From the NCBI GenBank assembly GCA_049890215.1, contig JBMHBX010000064.1, positions 33,886 to 97,885 on the forward strand: a stretch of 64,000 nucleotides of DNA, in the 5' to 3' direction. This document shows, one piece after another, positions 7,859 to 16,516 of the stretch; position 1 is the stretch's first letter; every line of letters begins with the position of its first letter. A program made the position numbers and the translations under genes. The DNA comes from UBA685 sp049890215. GTDB taxonomy: Bacteria > Pseudomonadota > Alphaproteobacteria > Puniceispirillales > Puniceispirillaceae. The notes under the pieces are model-generated. The model ran no database searches. It saw nothing but the letters and a program-made list of their open reading frames with translations, and was not told the origin of the DNA.

Positions 7859-9675
7859 CAGCAGAGCCTTTGGCGCAACCCGTATTTGTGACATTGAATG
7901 AGACAGGGTTTCAGCTTGCCTCTTCACTGGCAGTGACGCTTGGCGGCGAAGTCCATGGTCTGGCAAGCAGACTGCCGCATGCGCCTGTGACATTTGAGGC
8001 GGTCAGCCAGCATTTGGCTGAGTTATTTGTGGCATCTCGCCCGATTGTCGCGCTATGTGCCGCTGGCATTGTGGTCAGGTCTCTAGGGTCTGTTTTAGGT
8101 GATAAATGGCATGACAGCCCCGTTGTCTGTATGAGCGAAGATGGTAAATTTATTGTGCCAGTCTTGGGCGGCCATCACGGGGCCATTGCGCTGGCACGCC
8201 GCATTGCCGCTATCACAGACGGACAGGCAGCGATTACCACCGCCTCTGATATTGGCACAGGGATTTCTTTGGATGAGCCGCCAGCTGGTTATGTGCTTGC
8301 TAATCCGGAAAATGCCAAGAATGTGATGGCAGCCATTGTGAATGGTAAAGGCGCTGATGTGTCTCAGACAGGTGCCTTGTCATATTGGTTTGAAGGGGTA
8401 AGGCAAGGTGTAGATGTGAAGCTGAGCCTTGCTGATAAGGTGGTTCAGCCTCAGGATAATGAGCTTGTTTATTATAAGCAGGATTTGGTGCTTGGGGTGG
8501 GATGTGCCAGAGGTTGTGCGCCCGAAGAGTTGGCAGATTTGCTCTTGAAAACATTGGAGGCTTATGATTTGCACCCGGCGATGATTGCGGCAATCGGCTC
8601 TGTTGATCTCAAAGCAGATGAGCCTGCGATCCTGCAATTGGCGGACAAGCTTGCCGTGCCTTTTCGGGTATTTGAGCCGCAAGCATTGGCAGCTTTGGCA
8701 GACAGGGTGTCTTACCCGTCTGCAATCGTTGAAGAAGAGGTAGGCACACCATCTGTTAGTGAGGCAGCGGCTCTTGCGCTTGCAGGCGGGGAGGCAAGCT
8801 TGCTTGTCACAAAGCATAAATCAGCAAATGCGACTGTGGCGATTGCCAGACGCAACGGTAATAAGGCAGATCGCCTTGCAGGGCGAAAGCCAGGCAAATT
8901 ATCATTAATCGGGATTGGTCCTGGCAAAGGTGAGTGGCGCACGCCAGAGGCAAGCCGTCTTATCGCTGAGGCTGATTTGCTTGTCGGATATCGTTTATAT
9001 ATTGATCTGCTTGGTGGGTCTGCGGCGCGCAAGCCTGCGATGCATTTCGCCCTTGGTGAGGAAGAACTTCGTTGTCGCACAGCCCTTGAGGAAGCTGCCA
9101 AGGGTCAGGATGTCGCGCTGATTTGTTCCGGAGATGCCGGCATTTATGCAATGGGCGCGTTGGTGTTTGAGTTATTGGCGCGTGATGAAAAAGAGGGCGG
9201 GGTAAGTGACAGTGCCAAAAGAGTTGATGTAATAACAGCGCCAGGCATATCTGCCCTTCAGGCAGCGGCAGCACGTTCAGGCGCCGTATTAGGTCATGAT
9301 TTTTGCACGATTTCTTTGTCAGATCTTTTGACGCCCTGGGAGGTGATCGAACAACGCCTTCATGGGGCAGGGGCAGGTGATTTTGTGATCGCATTTTATA
9401 ATCCTGTTTCTATGCGCCGCAAAACACAGCTGGCACGTGCCAAAGAGATTTTACTATCTTATCGCGGCGCTGATGTGCCTGTTTTATTGGCCAGTAATCT
9501 GGGGCGTGTGCAAGAAAAGCTGACCTATCGCACCTTAGGTGAGTTAGATGTGAATGAGGTTGATATGCTTACCGTTGTGATGGTGGGGTCATCGCAATCT
9601 AAAATGGTTCATCTGGGACGAGCGCCTGCGATTTATACGCCGCGCGGCTATGCCAAACATCTTGATAAGGAATAA
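7849..9675 (+). CDS. cobJ: CbiG-CobJ fusion (lactone opening plus precorrin-3B C17-methyltransferase)
   Basis: The 608-residue protein joins two enzymes. Residues 1 to about 345 are CbiG-like: IVALCAAGIVVRSLGSVLGD, an LGGHHGAIALARRIA block and a C-terminal CbiG region with LGVGCARGCAPEELADL. From residue 350 a CobJ/CbiH methylase begins with KLSLIGIGPGKGEWRTPEA and continues with LICSGDAGIYAMGALVFELL and GDFVIAFYNPVS. The pair carries out ring contraction: CobJ methylates C17 and CbiG opens the delta-lactone. Such fusions are known from several alphaproteobacteria that lack CobG. It overlaps cobI by 10 bases. Confidence 0.93.
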   Translation: MDLTAEPLAQPVFVTLNETGFQLASSLAVTLGGEVHGLASRLPHAPVTFEAVSQHLAELFVASRPIVALCAAGIVVRSLGSVLGDKWHDSPVVCMSEDGKFIVPVLGGHHGAIALARRIAAITDGQAAITTASDIGTGISLDEPPAGYVLANPENAKNVMAAIVNGKGADVSQTGALSYWFEGVRQGVDVKLSLADKVVQPQDNELVYYKQDLVLGVGCARGCAPEELADLLLKTLEAYDLHPAMIAAIGSVDLKADEPAILQLADKLAVPFRVFEPQALAALADRVSYPSAIVEEEVGTPSVSEAAALALAGGEASLLVTKHKSANATVAIARRNGNKADRLAGRKPGKLSLIGIGPGKGEWRTPEASRLIAEADLLVGYRLYIDLLGGSAARKPAMHFALGEEELRCRTALEEAAKGQDVALICSGDAGIYAMGALVFELLARDEKEGGVSDSAKRVDVITAPGISALQAAAARSGAVLGHDFCTISLSDLLTPWEVIEQRLHGAGAGDFVIAFYNPVSMRRKTQLARAKEILLSYRGADVPVLLASNLGRVQEKLTYRTLGELDVNEVDMLTVVMVGSSQSKMVHLGRAPAIYTPRGYAKHLDKE

Positions 9676-9680
9676 GATTT

Positions 9681-10466
9681 ATGACTGTTTATTTCATCGG
9701 TGCCGGGCCAGGCGCGCCAGATTTGATCACAGTGCGTGGTTTGAATTTGATTAAATCCTGCCCTGTTTGTCTTTATGCAGGCTCTTTGGTGCCTGAGGCC
9801 GTTGTTGCACAAGCACCGTCTGACGGGCTTGTCATGGATACAGCGTCTTTGACTCTTGATGATATTATGACGCTGATGAAAGGGGCTCATGAAAAAGGAC
9901 AGGATGTGGCGCGTGTCCATTCAGGTGACCCGTCCTTATATGGCGCCATTGCCGAGCAGATTCGCCGCCTTAATCAGGAAGGGATTGATTTTGAAATCTG
10001 CCCGGGCGTGCCTGCTTATGCAGCAGCTGCGGCGGCTATGGGCACAGAGCTTACCATCCCTGAGGTTGCGCAATCCATTATCCTGACCAGAACAGCGATG
10101 CAGTCATCTGCCATGCCTGAAGGGGAAGATCTGGAAACATTAGGGGCCACAGGTGCGACTTTGGCAATTCATTTATCTGTGCGCAATTTACGTGAAATTG
10201 AGCGGGTATTGACGCCAAAATATGGTGCTGATTGTCCTGTGGTGGTGGCCTATCGCGTAGGATGGCCTGATGAGGCATTTATCCATGGCACCTTGTCAGA
10301 TATTCGAAGCAAGGTAAGAGAATCAAAGATCACGCGAACAGCGCTGATCTTTGTGGGTCGTGCGCTTGGTTACGCAGGCGGGTTTCGTGATTCTGTTCTT
10401 TATGACGCTGATCATGTGCATGTGTTGCGGACAGCCAAAGGGCGCGCTCTTAGCGATGACAGCTAG
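9681..10466 (+). CDS. cobM: Precorrin-4 C11-methyltransferase
   Basis: The 261-residue tetrapyrrole methylase (CobM/CbiF) methylates C11. Signatures are VYFIGAGPGAPDLITVRG at the N terminus, VARVHSGDPSLYGAIAEQ and EICPGVPAYAAAAAAMG. It follows cbiG-cobJ after 5 bases and is the last gene of the rightward cbiX-to-cobM run. Its final four bases overlap the end of the convergent cobB. Confidence 0.95.
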   Translation: MTVYFIGAGPGAPDLITVRGLNLIKSCPVCLYAGSLVPEAVVAQAPSDGLVMDTASLTLDDIMTLMKGAHEKGQDVARVHSGDPSLYGAIAEQIRRLNQEGIDFEICPGVPAYAAAAAAMGTELTIPEVAQSIILTRTAMQSSAMPEGEDLETLGATGATLAIHLSVRNLREIERVLTPKYGADCPVVVAYRVGWPDEAFIHGTLSDIRSKVRESKITRTALIFVGRALGYAGGFRDSVLYDADHVHVLRTAKGRALSDDS

Positions 10467-11746
10467 ATGATGTGGCAATAAGAGCCGCAGACTGAGCCTT
10501 GTATCAAGCCGGCAGAGCCAAGAGATTTGCCGCTGGCATCTGTGATATCAAATAAAGGTGTGCCGGCGGAAGATGTGACAGTTGTGAAATGAAATTCATG
10601 GCCATATCGTGCGTGCGAGAGATAGGCAGGCGCTTGTGGGCGCGGCGTAAGATGGCGATACCCAAGGGCACGTTTGCGCTCAGCAAAAGAGGTTACAAGC
10701 GGCAATAGCCCTGCCATTTCATAAGAGGTGCCATCTGCATCAATAATGGCCTCACCAAGAGCCATATAGCCGCCGCATTCACCATAAATCGGGATATGAC
10801 GGCTTGCCAGTGCGCGCAAGTCTGACAGGAACCTGTCATTTGCAGATAAGGCAGGCAGATATAATTCAGGATAGCCGCCCGGCAGGAATAAAAATCCTGT
10901 CTCTTTGGGAATGGGCTCATTTCCCAGAGCAGAGATGGTTGTGATCTCCGCTCCTTTTTTTTGCCAGTTCTCAAGCTGATGCTGATAGGCAAACCCAAAA
11001 GCTTCATCTCTGATAAGGGTGATGTTCTGGGCAGGCGGGTCTGGCAAATCAGGGGCAGGGGCAGCCTCAATCGGAGAAAAAGCCTGCATAATCGCATCCA
11101 GATCGCATGATTGTGCGATCAGATTGCCTGCGTTATCGATAAAATCTGACCAGGCAGAATCATTGTTCAATTCAGCCATCTGGACAAGGCCCAGATGACG
11201 TGACGGGACATGCAGGGCCGCATTGGTTGGCACAGCGCCAAAACAACGCAAACCTTCATCCTGCAGGACGGTTTCAATTAAATGGGCGTGCCTGTCTGAG
11301 CCAACTTCATTTAATATAACGCCGGTAATCAGCGGTTGCAGATTGCGAAGCGCGGCAGCGATATAGCCTGCGGTTTGTGACTGGCCGCGCACATTCATTA
11401 CAAGAATAACTGGCAGATTTAGCTGGCTTGCCAGAGTAGAGGTTGAGACATTTAACCCAACAGCGCCGTCAAATAATCCCATCACACCTTCTATGAGAAG
11501 ATGAGCCGCCTTTGTGCGGTGCGCATAATGGCAAAGCGTGCTTGTATCCATTGCAAAAGGGTCAAGATTAACAGAGGCTTTGCCGCAAGCTGCCATATGA
11601 AAGGCAGGGTCGATATAATCAGGGCCAGTTTTCGCGCCCATAATGTCATGGCCCCTGACAGATAAGGCCCTCAGCAAGGCAGTTGTGATCAGTGTTTTGC
11701 CTGCATTTGAGCTGGCGGCACCCAGAATAAGCCCTTTTTGTGCCAT
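10463..11746 (-). CDS. cobB: Cobyrinate/hydrogenobyrinate a,c-diamide synthase
   Basis: The 427-residue glutamine-dependent amidotransferase amidates the a and c side chains. The N-terminal ATPase domain has LILGAASSNAGKTLIT and GAKTGPDYIDPAFH. The C-terminal GATase domain has IPIYGECGGYMALGE, with Cys324 as the probable nucleophile, and a conserved ERKRALGYRH block. Length is typical of CobB/CbiA. It is transcribed leftward behind cobA, separated by 6 bases. Confidence 0.95.
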   Translation of the reverse strand: MAQKGLILGAASSNAGKTLITTALLRALSVRGHDIMGAKTGPDYIDPAFHMAACGKASVNLDPFAMDTSTLCHYAHRTKAAHLLIEGVMGLFDGAVGLNVSTSTLASQLNLPVILVMNVRGQSQTAGYIAAALRNLQPLITGVILNEVGSDRHAHLIETVLQDEGLRCFGAVPTNAALHVPSRHLGLVQMAELNNDSAWSDFIDNAGNLIAQSCDLDAIMQAFSPIEAAPAPDLPDPPAQNITLIRDEAFGFAYQHQLENWQKKGAEITTISALGNEPIPKETGFLFLPGGYPELYLPALSANDRFLSDLRALASRHIPIYGECGGYMALGEAIIDADGTSYEMAGLLPLVTSFAERKRALGYRHLTPRPQAPAYLSHARYGHEFHFTTVTSSAGTPLFDITDASGKSLGSAGLIQGSVCGSYCHII

Positions 11747-11752
11747 CGCGAA

Positions 11753-12643
11753 TTAAGCGCTGTCTGCTTGGGCGCGCATACCAAGCGGGTCAAGATTGCG
11801 CGGCTCATGACCTTGGGCTTGTGCCATCCAATCCAGACATTGGCGCATCAGGGTAACCTTGCCAACACAGATGATAGAAGGTGGCTTCATCCCGGCAGCA
11901 GCCGCATCTGTGGCAGCGCCCTGTAAGGTGGTTTCAAGAACACGCATATCTTTTTGGGTGGCATTACACACAATCGCAACAGGCTCATGAGGATCACGGC
12001 CTGCGGCGATGAGTTTTTCTGAAATCTCAGGCAAATGTTTCATCGCCATATACATCACAATGACTTGTGAGCCATCTGCTATGCCCTGCCAGTTAATGGC
12101 AGATGGGGCAAGGCCTGTTCTGTCGTGACCAGATAAAAAGGTGACTGCCTGATTCACATCACGGTGCGTGACAGGAATACCGGCATAAGCAAGGCCGCCT
12201 ATCCCGGCAGATATGCCAGGTATGATTCTGATAGGGATACCTGCCTGCACTAATGTTTGCGCTTCTTCACCGCCTCTGCCAAAAACAAAAGGATCGCCTC
12301 CCTTGAGGCGCAAAACACGCTTGCCCTGCCTTGCCAGTTCAATCAGGCGCATGGAAATATCACGCTGCAACGGTGATGGTTTTCCCCCTCTCTTGCCGGC
12401 ATATTCAATGATTGCCCCGGGATTTGCCCATTGCAAAATATGCTCATCCACAAGCGCATCATAGATAATCACCTCTGCCTGTTTCAAAGCATTAAGGGCA
12501 TGAAGTGTTAACAGGCCAGGATCGCCGGGGCCGCCGCCGACAAGCCAGACCCACCCTTTTTCAAGAACAGGCCAGCGATTATCTGCCAAAGACGGCAAAT
12601 CAGGCGCGTTAAGTCCGTCAGTATCTTTGCGGTTATCACTCAT
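11753..12643 (-). CDS. cobA: Uroporphyrinogen-III C-methyltransferase
   Basis: The 296-residue SUMT makes precorrin-2, the entry step to both cobalamin and siroheme. It shows WLVGGGPGDPGLLTLHALNA, LRLKGGDPFVFGRGGEEAQ and GISAGIGGLAYAGIPVTHRD, all standard for the family. About 30 residues precede the methylase core, slightly longer than minimal CobA proteins. No siroheme-synthase dehydrogenase/ferrochelatase domain is fused. It is the first gene of a cobA-cobB operon, divergent from cbiD across a short region with two dyads. Confidence 0.94.
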   Translation of the reverse strand: MSDNRKDTDGLNAPDLPSLADNRWPVLEKGWVWLVGGGPGDPGLLTLHALNALKQAEVIIYDALVDEHILQWANPGAIIEYAGKRGGKPSPLQRDISMRLIELARQGKRVLRLKGGDPFVFGRGGEEAQTLVQAGIPIRIIPGISAGIGGLAYAGIPVTHRDVNQAVTFLSGHDRTGLAPSAINWQGIADGSQVIVMYMAMKHLPEISEKLIAAGRDPHEPVAIVCNATQKDMRVLETTLQGAATDAAAAGMKPPSIICVGKVTLMRQCLDWMAQAQGHEPRNLDPLGMRAQADSA

Positions 12644-12682
12644 GGTTGTCTGGCACTTTTCCCAATTTGTTTTGTTATCAGG

Positions 12683-12746
12683 TTGGACAAGCTTTGTCCT
12701 GACATTGTATCATGTTTTATGACGAACACCATAGACAGCTTTGTCT
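12683..12746. promoter_or_regulatory. Two related dyads between cobA and cbiD
   Basis: GGACAA-GCT-TTGTCC lies at 12685-12699 and AGACA-GCTT-TGTCT at 12733-12746. Both contain AGCTTTGTC (12690-12698 and 12737-12745). They sit in the divergent promoter region of cobA and cbiD, 47 bases apart, and are candidate operators for a shared regulator. No matching transcription factor is recognised in the window. Confidence 0.4.
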
Positions 12747-12785
12747 CAAGGTGATGGCAATTTGGTTTTTTTGGAGCAGTGTTTT

Positions 12786-13868
12786 ATGGCAGATATCCTG
12801 ACATCCAATCTTCGGTTTGGCTGGACAACAGGCACCTGCGCAACAGCTGCGACTATGGCATCATATACAGCTCTGATGACAGGTAAGTTTCCGAAAAACG
12901 TCAAAATTGAGACGCCAAGCGGCAAAGTCGCTGATCTGGCAGTAGAGATGAGTGAATTTCAGGGCGGGGCCGCGATTGCCGGTATCATCAAAGATGCTGG
13001 TGATGATCCTGATGTAACGCATGGTGCGCTGATTTCTGCTGAGGTGTCATTTGGCAAAACAGGGCAGGGTATCAGATTTTTGCGGGGCAAAGGTGTCGGC
13101 ATTATCACCAAGCCCGGCCTGCCTATTGAGGTGGGTGAGCCTGCGATCAATCCTGTGCCGCGGCAGATGATGACAGACGCCATTGCCGGATTGTCAGAAA
13201 GCTTTGGCGGGTCAATAGATGTGGATATCACCATTCATGTCAAAGATGGTGAGGCCATTGCCTTGAAAACATGGAATCCGCGCCTTGGTATTACAGGCGG
13301 TATTTCTATTTTGGGGACTTCTGGTGTGGTGCGGCCTTTTTCGTGCTCTGCCTGGATTGCGTCTATTCACAGAGGGATAGATGTTGCGCGCGCCAATGGT
13401 ATTGACCATGTGCTTGGTGCGACCGGAAACCGATCTGAGCATTACGCAAAATCTGTTTATGAATTTGAAGATATTGCGTGCCTTGATATGGGAGATTTTG
13501 TCGGCGGGCTTGTTAAATATCTGCGTCTTCACCCTATTGCAAAATTAACCTTATCAGGCGGATTTGCAAAATTCACCAAATTAGCACAAGGCGCGATCGA
13601 TTTGCATTCAGCCAGAAGCCAGGTCGATTTTCAAAAATTAGCACAATGGGGCGCGTCAGTCGGGATGAAGGCACAAGCGATTGAAACAGCCAATAGCGCG
13701 CTTGAAGTCCTGCAATCAGCAGATGAGAGGCAAAAACAAGCCTTATGTGATCTGGTTGCTGAAAACGCGCAACAGACAATCATCAGCATGTTAAGAGGCG
13801 CTGATATATCAGTTGAAATTATGGTGGTCTCACGAGAGGGCACATTATTGGCACGGCGCGGCGCATAA
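12786..13868 (+). CDS. cbiD: Cobalt-precorrin-5B (C1)-methyltransferase CbiD
   Basis: The 360-residue enzyme methylates C1, the job done by CobF in the fully aerobic pathway. The diagnostic WTTGTCATAATMASYTALM block is near the N terminus, and GKGVGIITKPGLPIEVGEPA and LRLHPIAKLTLSGGFAKFTK follow. The ATG at 12786 is preferred over an upstream TTG at 12741 because GGAG sits nine bases before it and the family starts here. cobK follows 5 bases after the stop. Confidence 0.93.
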   Translation: MADILTSNLRFGWTTGTCATAATMASYTALMTGKFPKNVKIETPSGKVADLAVEMSEFQGGAAIAGIIKDAGDDPDVTHGALISAEVSFGKTGQGIRFLRGKGVGIITKPGLPIEVGEPAINPVPRQMMTDAIAGLSESFGGSIDVDITIHVKDGEAIALKTWNPRLGITGGISILGTSGVVRPFSCSAWIASIHRGIDVARANGIDHVLGATGNRSEHYAKSVYEFEDIACLDMGDFVGGLVKYLRLHPIAKLTLSGGFAKFTKLAQGAIDLHSARSQVDFQKLAQWGASVGMKAQAIETANSALEVLQSADERQKQALCDLVAENAQQTIISMLRGADISVEIMVVSREGTLLARRGA

Positions 13869-13873
13869 GGTTC

Positions 13874-14683
13874 ATGATGATGACAAAGAGCAAAGCAAGG
13901 CGGCAGCAAAAATGGCTTGTGCTTGGCGGCACCAAGGAAGCATCTGATTTTATCTCTTACTGGCATAAAAAAGAGTCTGTTCAGCTGATCTTATCTCTGG
14001 CAGGGGTGACAAGGCACCGTCCTATAGAGGGGTGTGAGATACGCGTTGGCGGGTTTTCTCGACATGCTGAGGACGGGCAGATGACAGATGGTGCCACCGG
14101 CATGACAGATTATATTTTTCAAGAAGGGTGCGGGGCTGTGATTGATCTAACACATCCTTTTGCCCGGCAAATAAGCGCCAATGCAAGACAAGCCGCCATG
14201 CGTGCAGACATCCCTTATTTTCACTATATGCGCGCGCCCTGGGTGGCGATGGAGCATGATAACTGGCAGTTTCATGATAGCTGGCAGACACTTTACCAGA
14301 CAGTCAAAACACCTCATTTATTTATCGCAGGCGGGCATGAAGCATTAAATGCTTTGCCGCCCAATTATCAGGGGGCGGTGACAGCGCGTATGATAGAAGC
14401 GCCGCCCCATGGTCAAGAAACCCTGCCGAAAGATGTTGAGATCATCCTGAGCAGGCCGCCTGCTTCTGTTGAGGAAGAGGTGTCCTTATTTGTGAAAAAG
14501 AATATCACCGCGGTAGCCGCAAAATTATCAGGCGGTAAAGCAAGCGCTGCCAAATTGGCGGCGGCGCGTCACTTATCCCTGCCTGTGCATCTTGTCAGAC
14601 GGCCTGTCTATCCAAGCGGATGGTATGATAAGATGAGCGCGCTCCATGACAGGCTTGACAGCTTATGGCGCGGGATTGATTAG
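13874..14683 (+). CDS. cobK: Precorrin-6A reductase
   Basis: The 269-residue NAD(P)H-dependent reductase (CobK/CbiJ) reduces the macrocycle of precorrin-6A. It carries WLVLGGTKEASDFI near the N terminus, a GCGAVIDLTHPFARQIS block, and near the end a VAAKLSGGKASAAKLAAAR segment followed by VHLVRRPVYP, all usual for the family. Three ATGs occur near the start (13874, 13877 and 13880); AAGG precedes the first. It forms a two-gene unit with cbiD and converges with the DUF3108 gene, overlapping it by 4 bases. Confidence 0.92.
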   Translation: MMMTKSKARRQQKWLVLGGTKEASDFISYWHKKESVQLILSLAGVTRHRPIEGCEIRVGGFSRHAEDGQMTDGATGMTDYIFQEGCGAVIDLTHPFARQISANARQAAMRADIPYFHYMRAPWVAMEHDNWQFHDSWQTLYQTVKTPHLFIAGGHEALNALPPNYQGAVTARMIEAPPHGQETLPKDVEIILSRPPASVEEEVSLFVKKNITAVAAKLSGGKASAAKLAAARHLSLPVHLVRRPVYPSGWYDKMSALHDRLDSLWRGID

Positions 14684-15495
14684 CGAAATGTTGATGACTG
14701 GATATGAAGGCGTGCTATGATGCTGCCTAAAAAGCCAGTCATCTCTATGCGCACAGGTATCAGCCTGTCACCATTCACTCTGCCGATAAATATTTTGACC
14801 TTTTCAAAATCAAGCTCTTCTTCAGGGTCATAATCACTGTCAAGCTTATGGCCGCCAATTAACTTGCTGGCTGAGCCGCAAATATGGGCCTCGCCGGAAT
14901 ATGCCCCCTCTTCATCAGCGCTAAGGGTGGTTGTGCCAAAGTCTTTGAGATGAAGCTCAGAGCGGCGCCTGCCGTCAAATACGCGGTATTTACCATTGCA
15001 TTGACCGCTTGCTTCAAGATCGGATAAGGCCATCAACATTGCGGTGTAAGGGTCAACAACATTGCGCAGGCTTGCCTTGCGAAGAGGGTGGATTTCATCC
15101 TGCTCGGGTTCTGGTTCTACTGTGAAAATGGGGGTCTTGATCCCTTTAGGCCATGACATATCAACGATATAGGTTTCATCATCATAGGTTGATTCAGACT
15201 GAAATTGTGACGGGCGAAACTGGTCGCCCTGGCGTTCACCTTCAAGGCTATTCATGCCTTCAAATTCATAAAAAATAGCCAGAGTGCCTTCTGTTTTGAC
15301 ACTGCCTTCAAAGCGGTAAGTGCTGTCATCCATCTGCCATTTTGCCAGAGCCTTACCAAGATGAGAGTCACCCCATTGCACATGATATACCAAATCATAA
15401 TCAAGCCTCTCAGAGGCTGACGAGGCAGATGACAGGCTGGCTGTCACAAAGATAAAGGCTGCAAAAAGGCGAAATAAAGCTGCAAACACAGGCAT
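14680..15495 (-). CDS. DUF3108 domain exported protein
   Basis: This is a secreted or periplasmic beta-rich protein of the DUF3108 family, whose function is unknown to me. After a hydrophobic signal segment (FRLFAAFIFVTASLSSAS) it shows LDYDLVYHVQWGDSHLGK, GTLAIFYEFEGMNSLEG and VDPYTAMLMALSDLEASGQC. The last resembles the family VDPLSALLAL segment. The ORF is open to a TTG at 15552, but ATG 15495 has GGTGG six bases upstream and gives a compact signal peptide. It lies 67 bases downstream of the M23 peptidase gene, probably in one leftward operon of envelope proteins. Confidence 0.85.
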   Translation of the reverse strand: MPVFAALFRLFAAFIFVTASLSSASSASERLDYDLVYHVQWGDSHLGKALAKWQMDDSTYRFEGSVKTEGTLAIFYEFEGMNSLEGERQGDQFRPSQFQSESTYDDETYIVDMSWPKGIKTPIFTVEPEPEQDEIHPLRKASLRNVVDPYTAMLMALSDLEASGQCNGKYRVFDGRRRSELHLKDFGTTTLSADEEGAYSGEAHICGSASKLIGGHKLDSDYDPEEELDFEKVKIFIGRVNGDRLIPVRIEMTGFLGSIIARLHIQSSTFR

Positions 15496-15561
15496 GACAA
15501 ACCACCATCGAGGTACAAAAACACGATTAAAACAGTAAAGATGTTTTTGCAAAAAGGCTAT

Positions 15562-16407
15562 TTAATTTTCGTCTGCCACCAACGCTAATTGAGGGTCAAG
15601 GCGCTTTTGCCCCCAATTTAGCCGCCAGTCAAGATGAGGGCCGGTGGATCTGCCGGTTGAGCCGATTGTGCCTATGACATCGCCTCTTTTTATCTTGTCA
15701 CCATGGCTGACTGTCATCATGTCCAGATGAAGCATGGTAGATGAGATATGCAGACCATGATCAATGATGATGGTCCCGCCTGTATAATAGAGATCATCTG
15801 CCATGGTAATGATTCCATCTGCGGGGGCAAGAACAGGGGTGCCTGCCGGGGCTGCGATATCTATGCCATAATGAGGGGCACGCGGTGTGCCATTCAAAAT
15901 GCGCTGTGAGCCGTAAATCCCTGTGATGGTGCCACTTGCAGGCCAGTCAAAGCCATTTGTGATAAAATCATCAAGATATGATAAATGCGCTCTGGCGGTG
16001 GCAACCTTTTGTCTGTCTCTGGCAATGCGGTCAAGAACCTCTTGCGGAGGTGACACATATTTGGACGCAAGGCCATTAATTGTTTGTGTTTTATAGTCAC
16101 GCTGTTCAGGAAATAAGGTGGTGATGTAAGAGGTGCCATCTTTTGTGGTGATGGTTAAAATCTGTGCTTTGTCATCATCACGGTGAAAGCCAAATGCAAT
16201 GTGATGATTTGCGCTGAGCGGCAAGGGCGTATCATCCAGCATCACAGTTGCGCCGGCAGGCACTTGTGCTGTGACAAGGCCGCCCTGACGGATATCACCT
16301 TTATGCCAGATGGCACCTTTCAATGTGGTATCATCTGCGTTGGCCAAAGATAGAAAAGCGTTAAGAGATAAGGCAAATGCTATCAAAGGGGATAAAGATC
16401 GCCTCAT
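15562..16407 (-). CDS. M23 family metallopeptidase (LytM/peptidoglycan endopeptidase type)
   Basis: The 281-residue exported protein has an N-terminal signal peptide (LIAFALSLNAFLSLANA) and a C-terminal M23 domain. Zinc-site motifs visible are HYGIDIAAPAGTPVLAPADG and STGPHLDWRL, with LGxxGSTG-type spacing (GDVIGTIGSTGRSTGPHLD). It likely cleaves or regulates cleavage of peptidoglycan cross-links in the periplasm. Start ATG follows AAAAGGAAAGAAA. It is divergent from trxB. Confidence 0.9.
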   Translation of the reverse strand: MRRSLSPLIAFALSLNAFLSLANADDTTLKGAIWHKGDIRQGGLVTAQVPAGATVMLDDTPLPLSANHHIAFGFHRDDDKAQILTITTKDGTSYITTLFPEQRDYKTQTINGLASKYVSPPQEVLDRIARDRQKVATARAHLSYLDDFITNGFDWPASGTITGIYGSQRILNGTPRAPHYGIDIAAPAGTPVLAPADGIITMADDLYYTGGTIIIDHGLHISSTMLHLDMMTVSHGDKIKRGDVIGTIGSTGRSTGPHLDWRLNWGQKRLDPQLALVADEN

Positions 16408-16430
16408 TTTCTTTCCTTTTTATTGTGGCC

Positions 16431-16459
16431 TTGACATCTGTGCCTCTGGCATGAATAAC
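16431..16459 (+). promoter_or_regulatory. Likely sigma-70 promoter of trxB
   Basis: TTGACA at 16431-16436 is followed after 17 bases by AATAAC at 16454-16459 (four of six matches to TATAAT). It lies about 60 bases before the trxB start and between divergent genes. Confidence 0.5.
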
Positions 16460-16516
16460 CAAATGTTACGCATCATTTTTGCTAGCGGCAACCGCTTCAT
16501 TTCGCAAGGGTCACTT

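Noticed and set aside
8380..8817. A 145-codon leftward ORF within the CbiG part of the CbiG-CobJ gene.
   Set aside because: The coding strand has clear CbiG motifs through the same interval, and the antisense product is low in recognisable structure.
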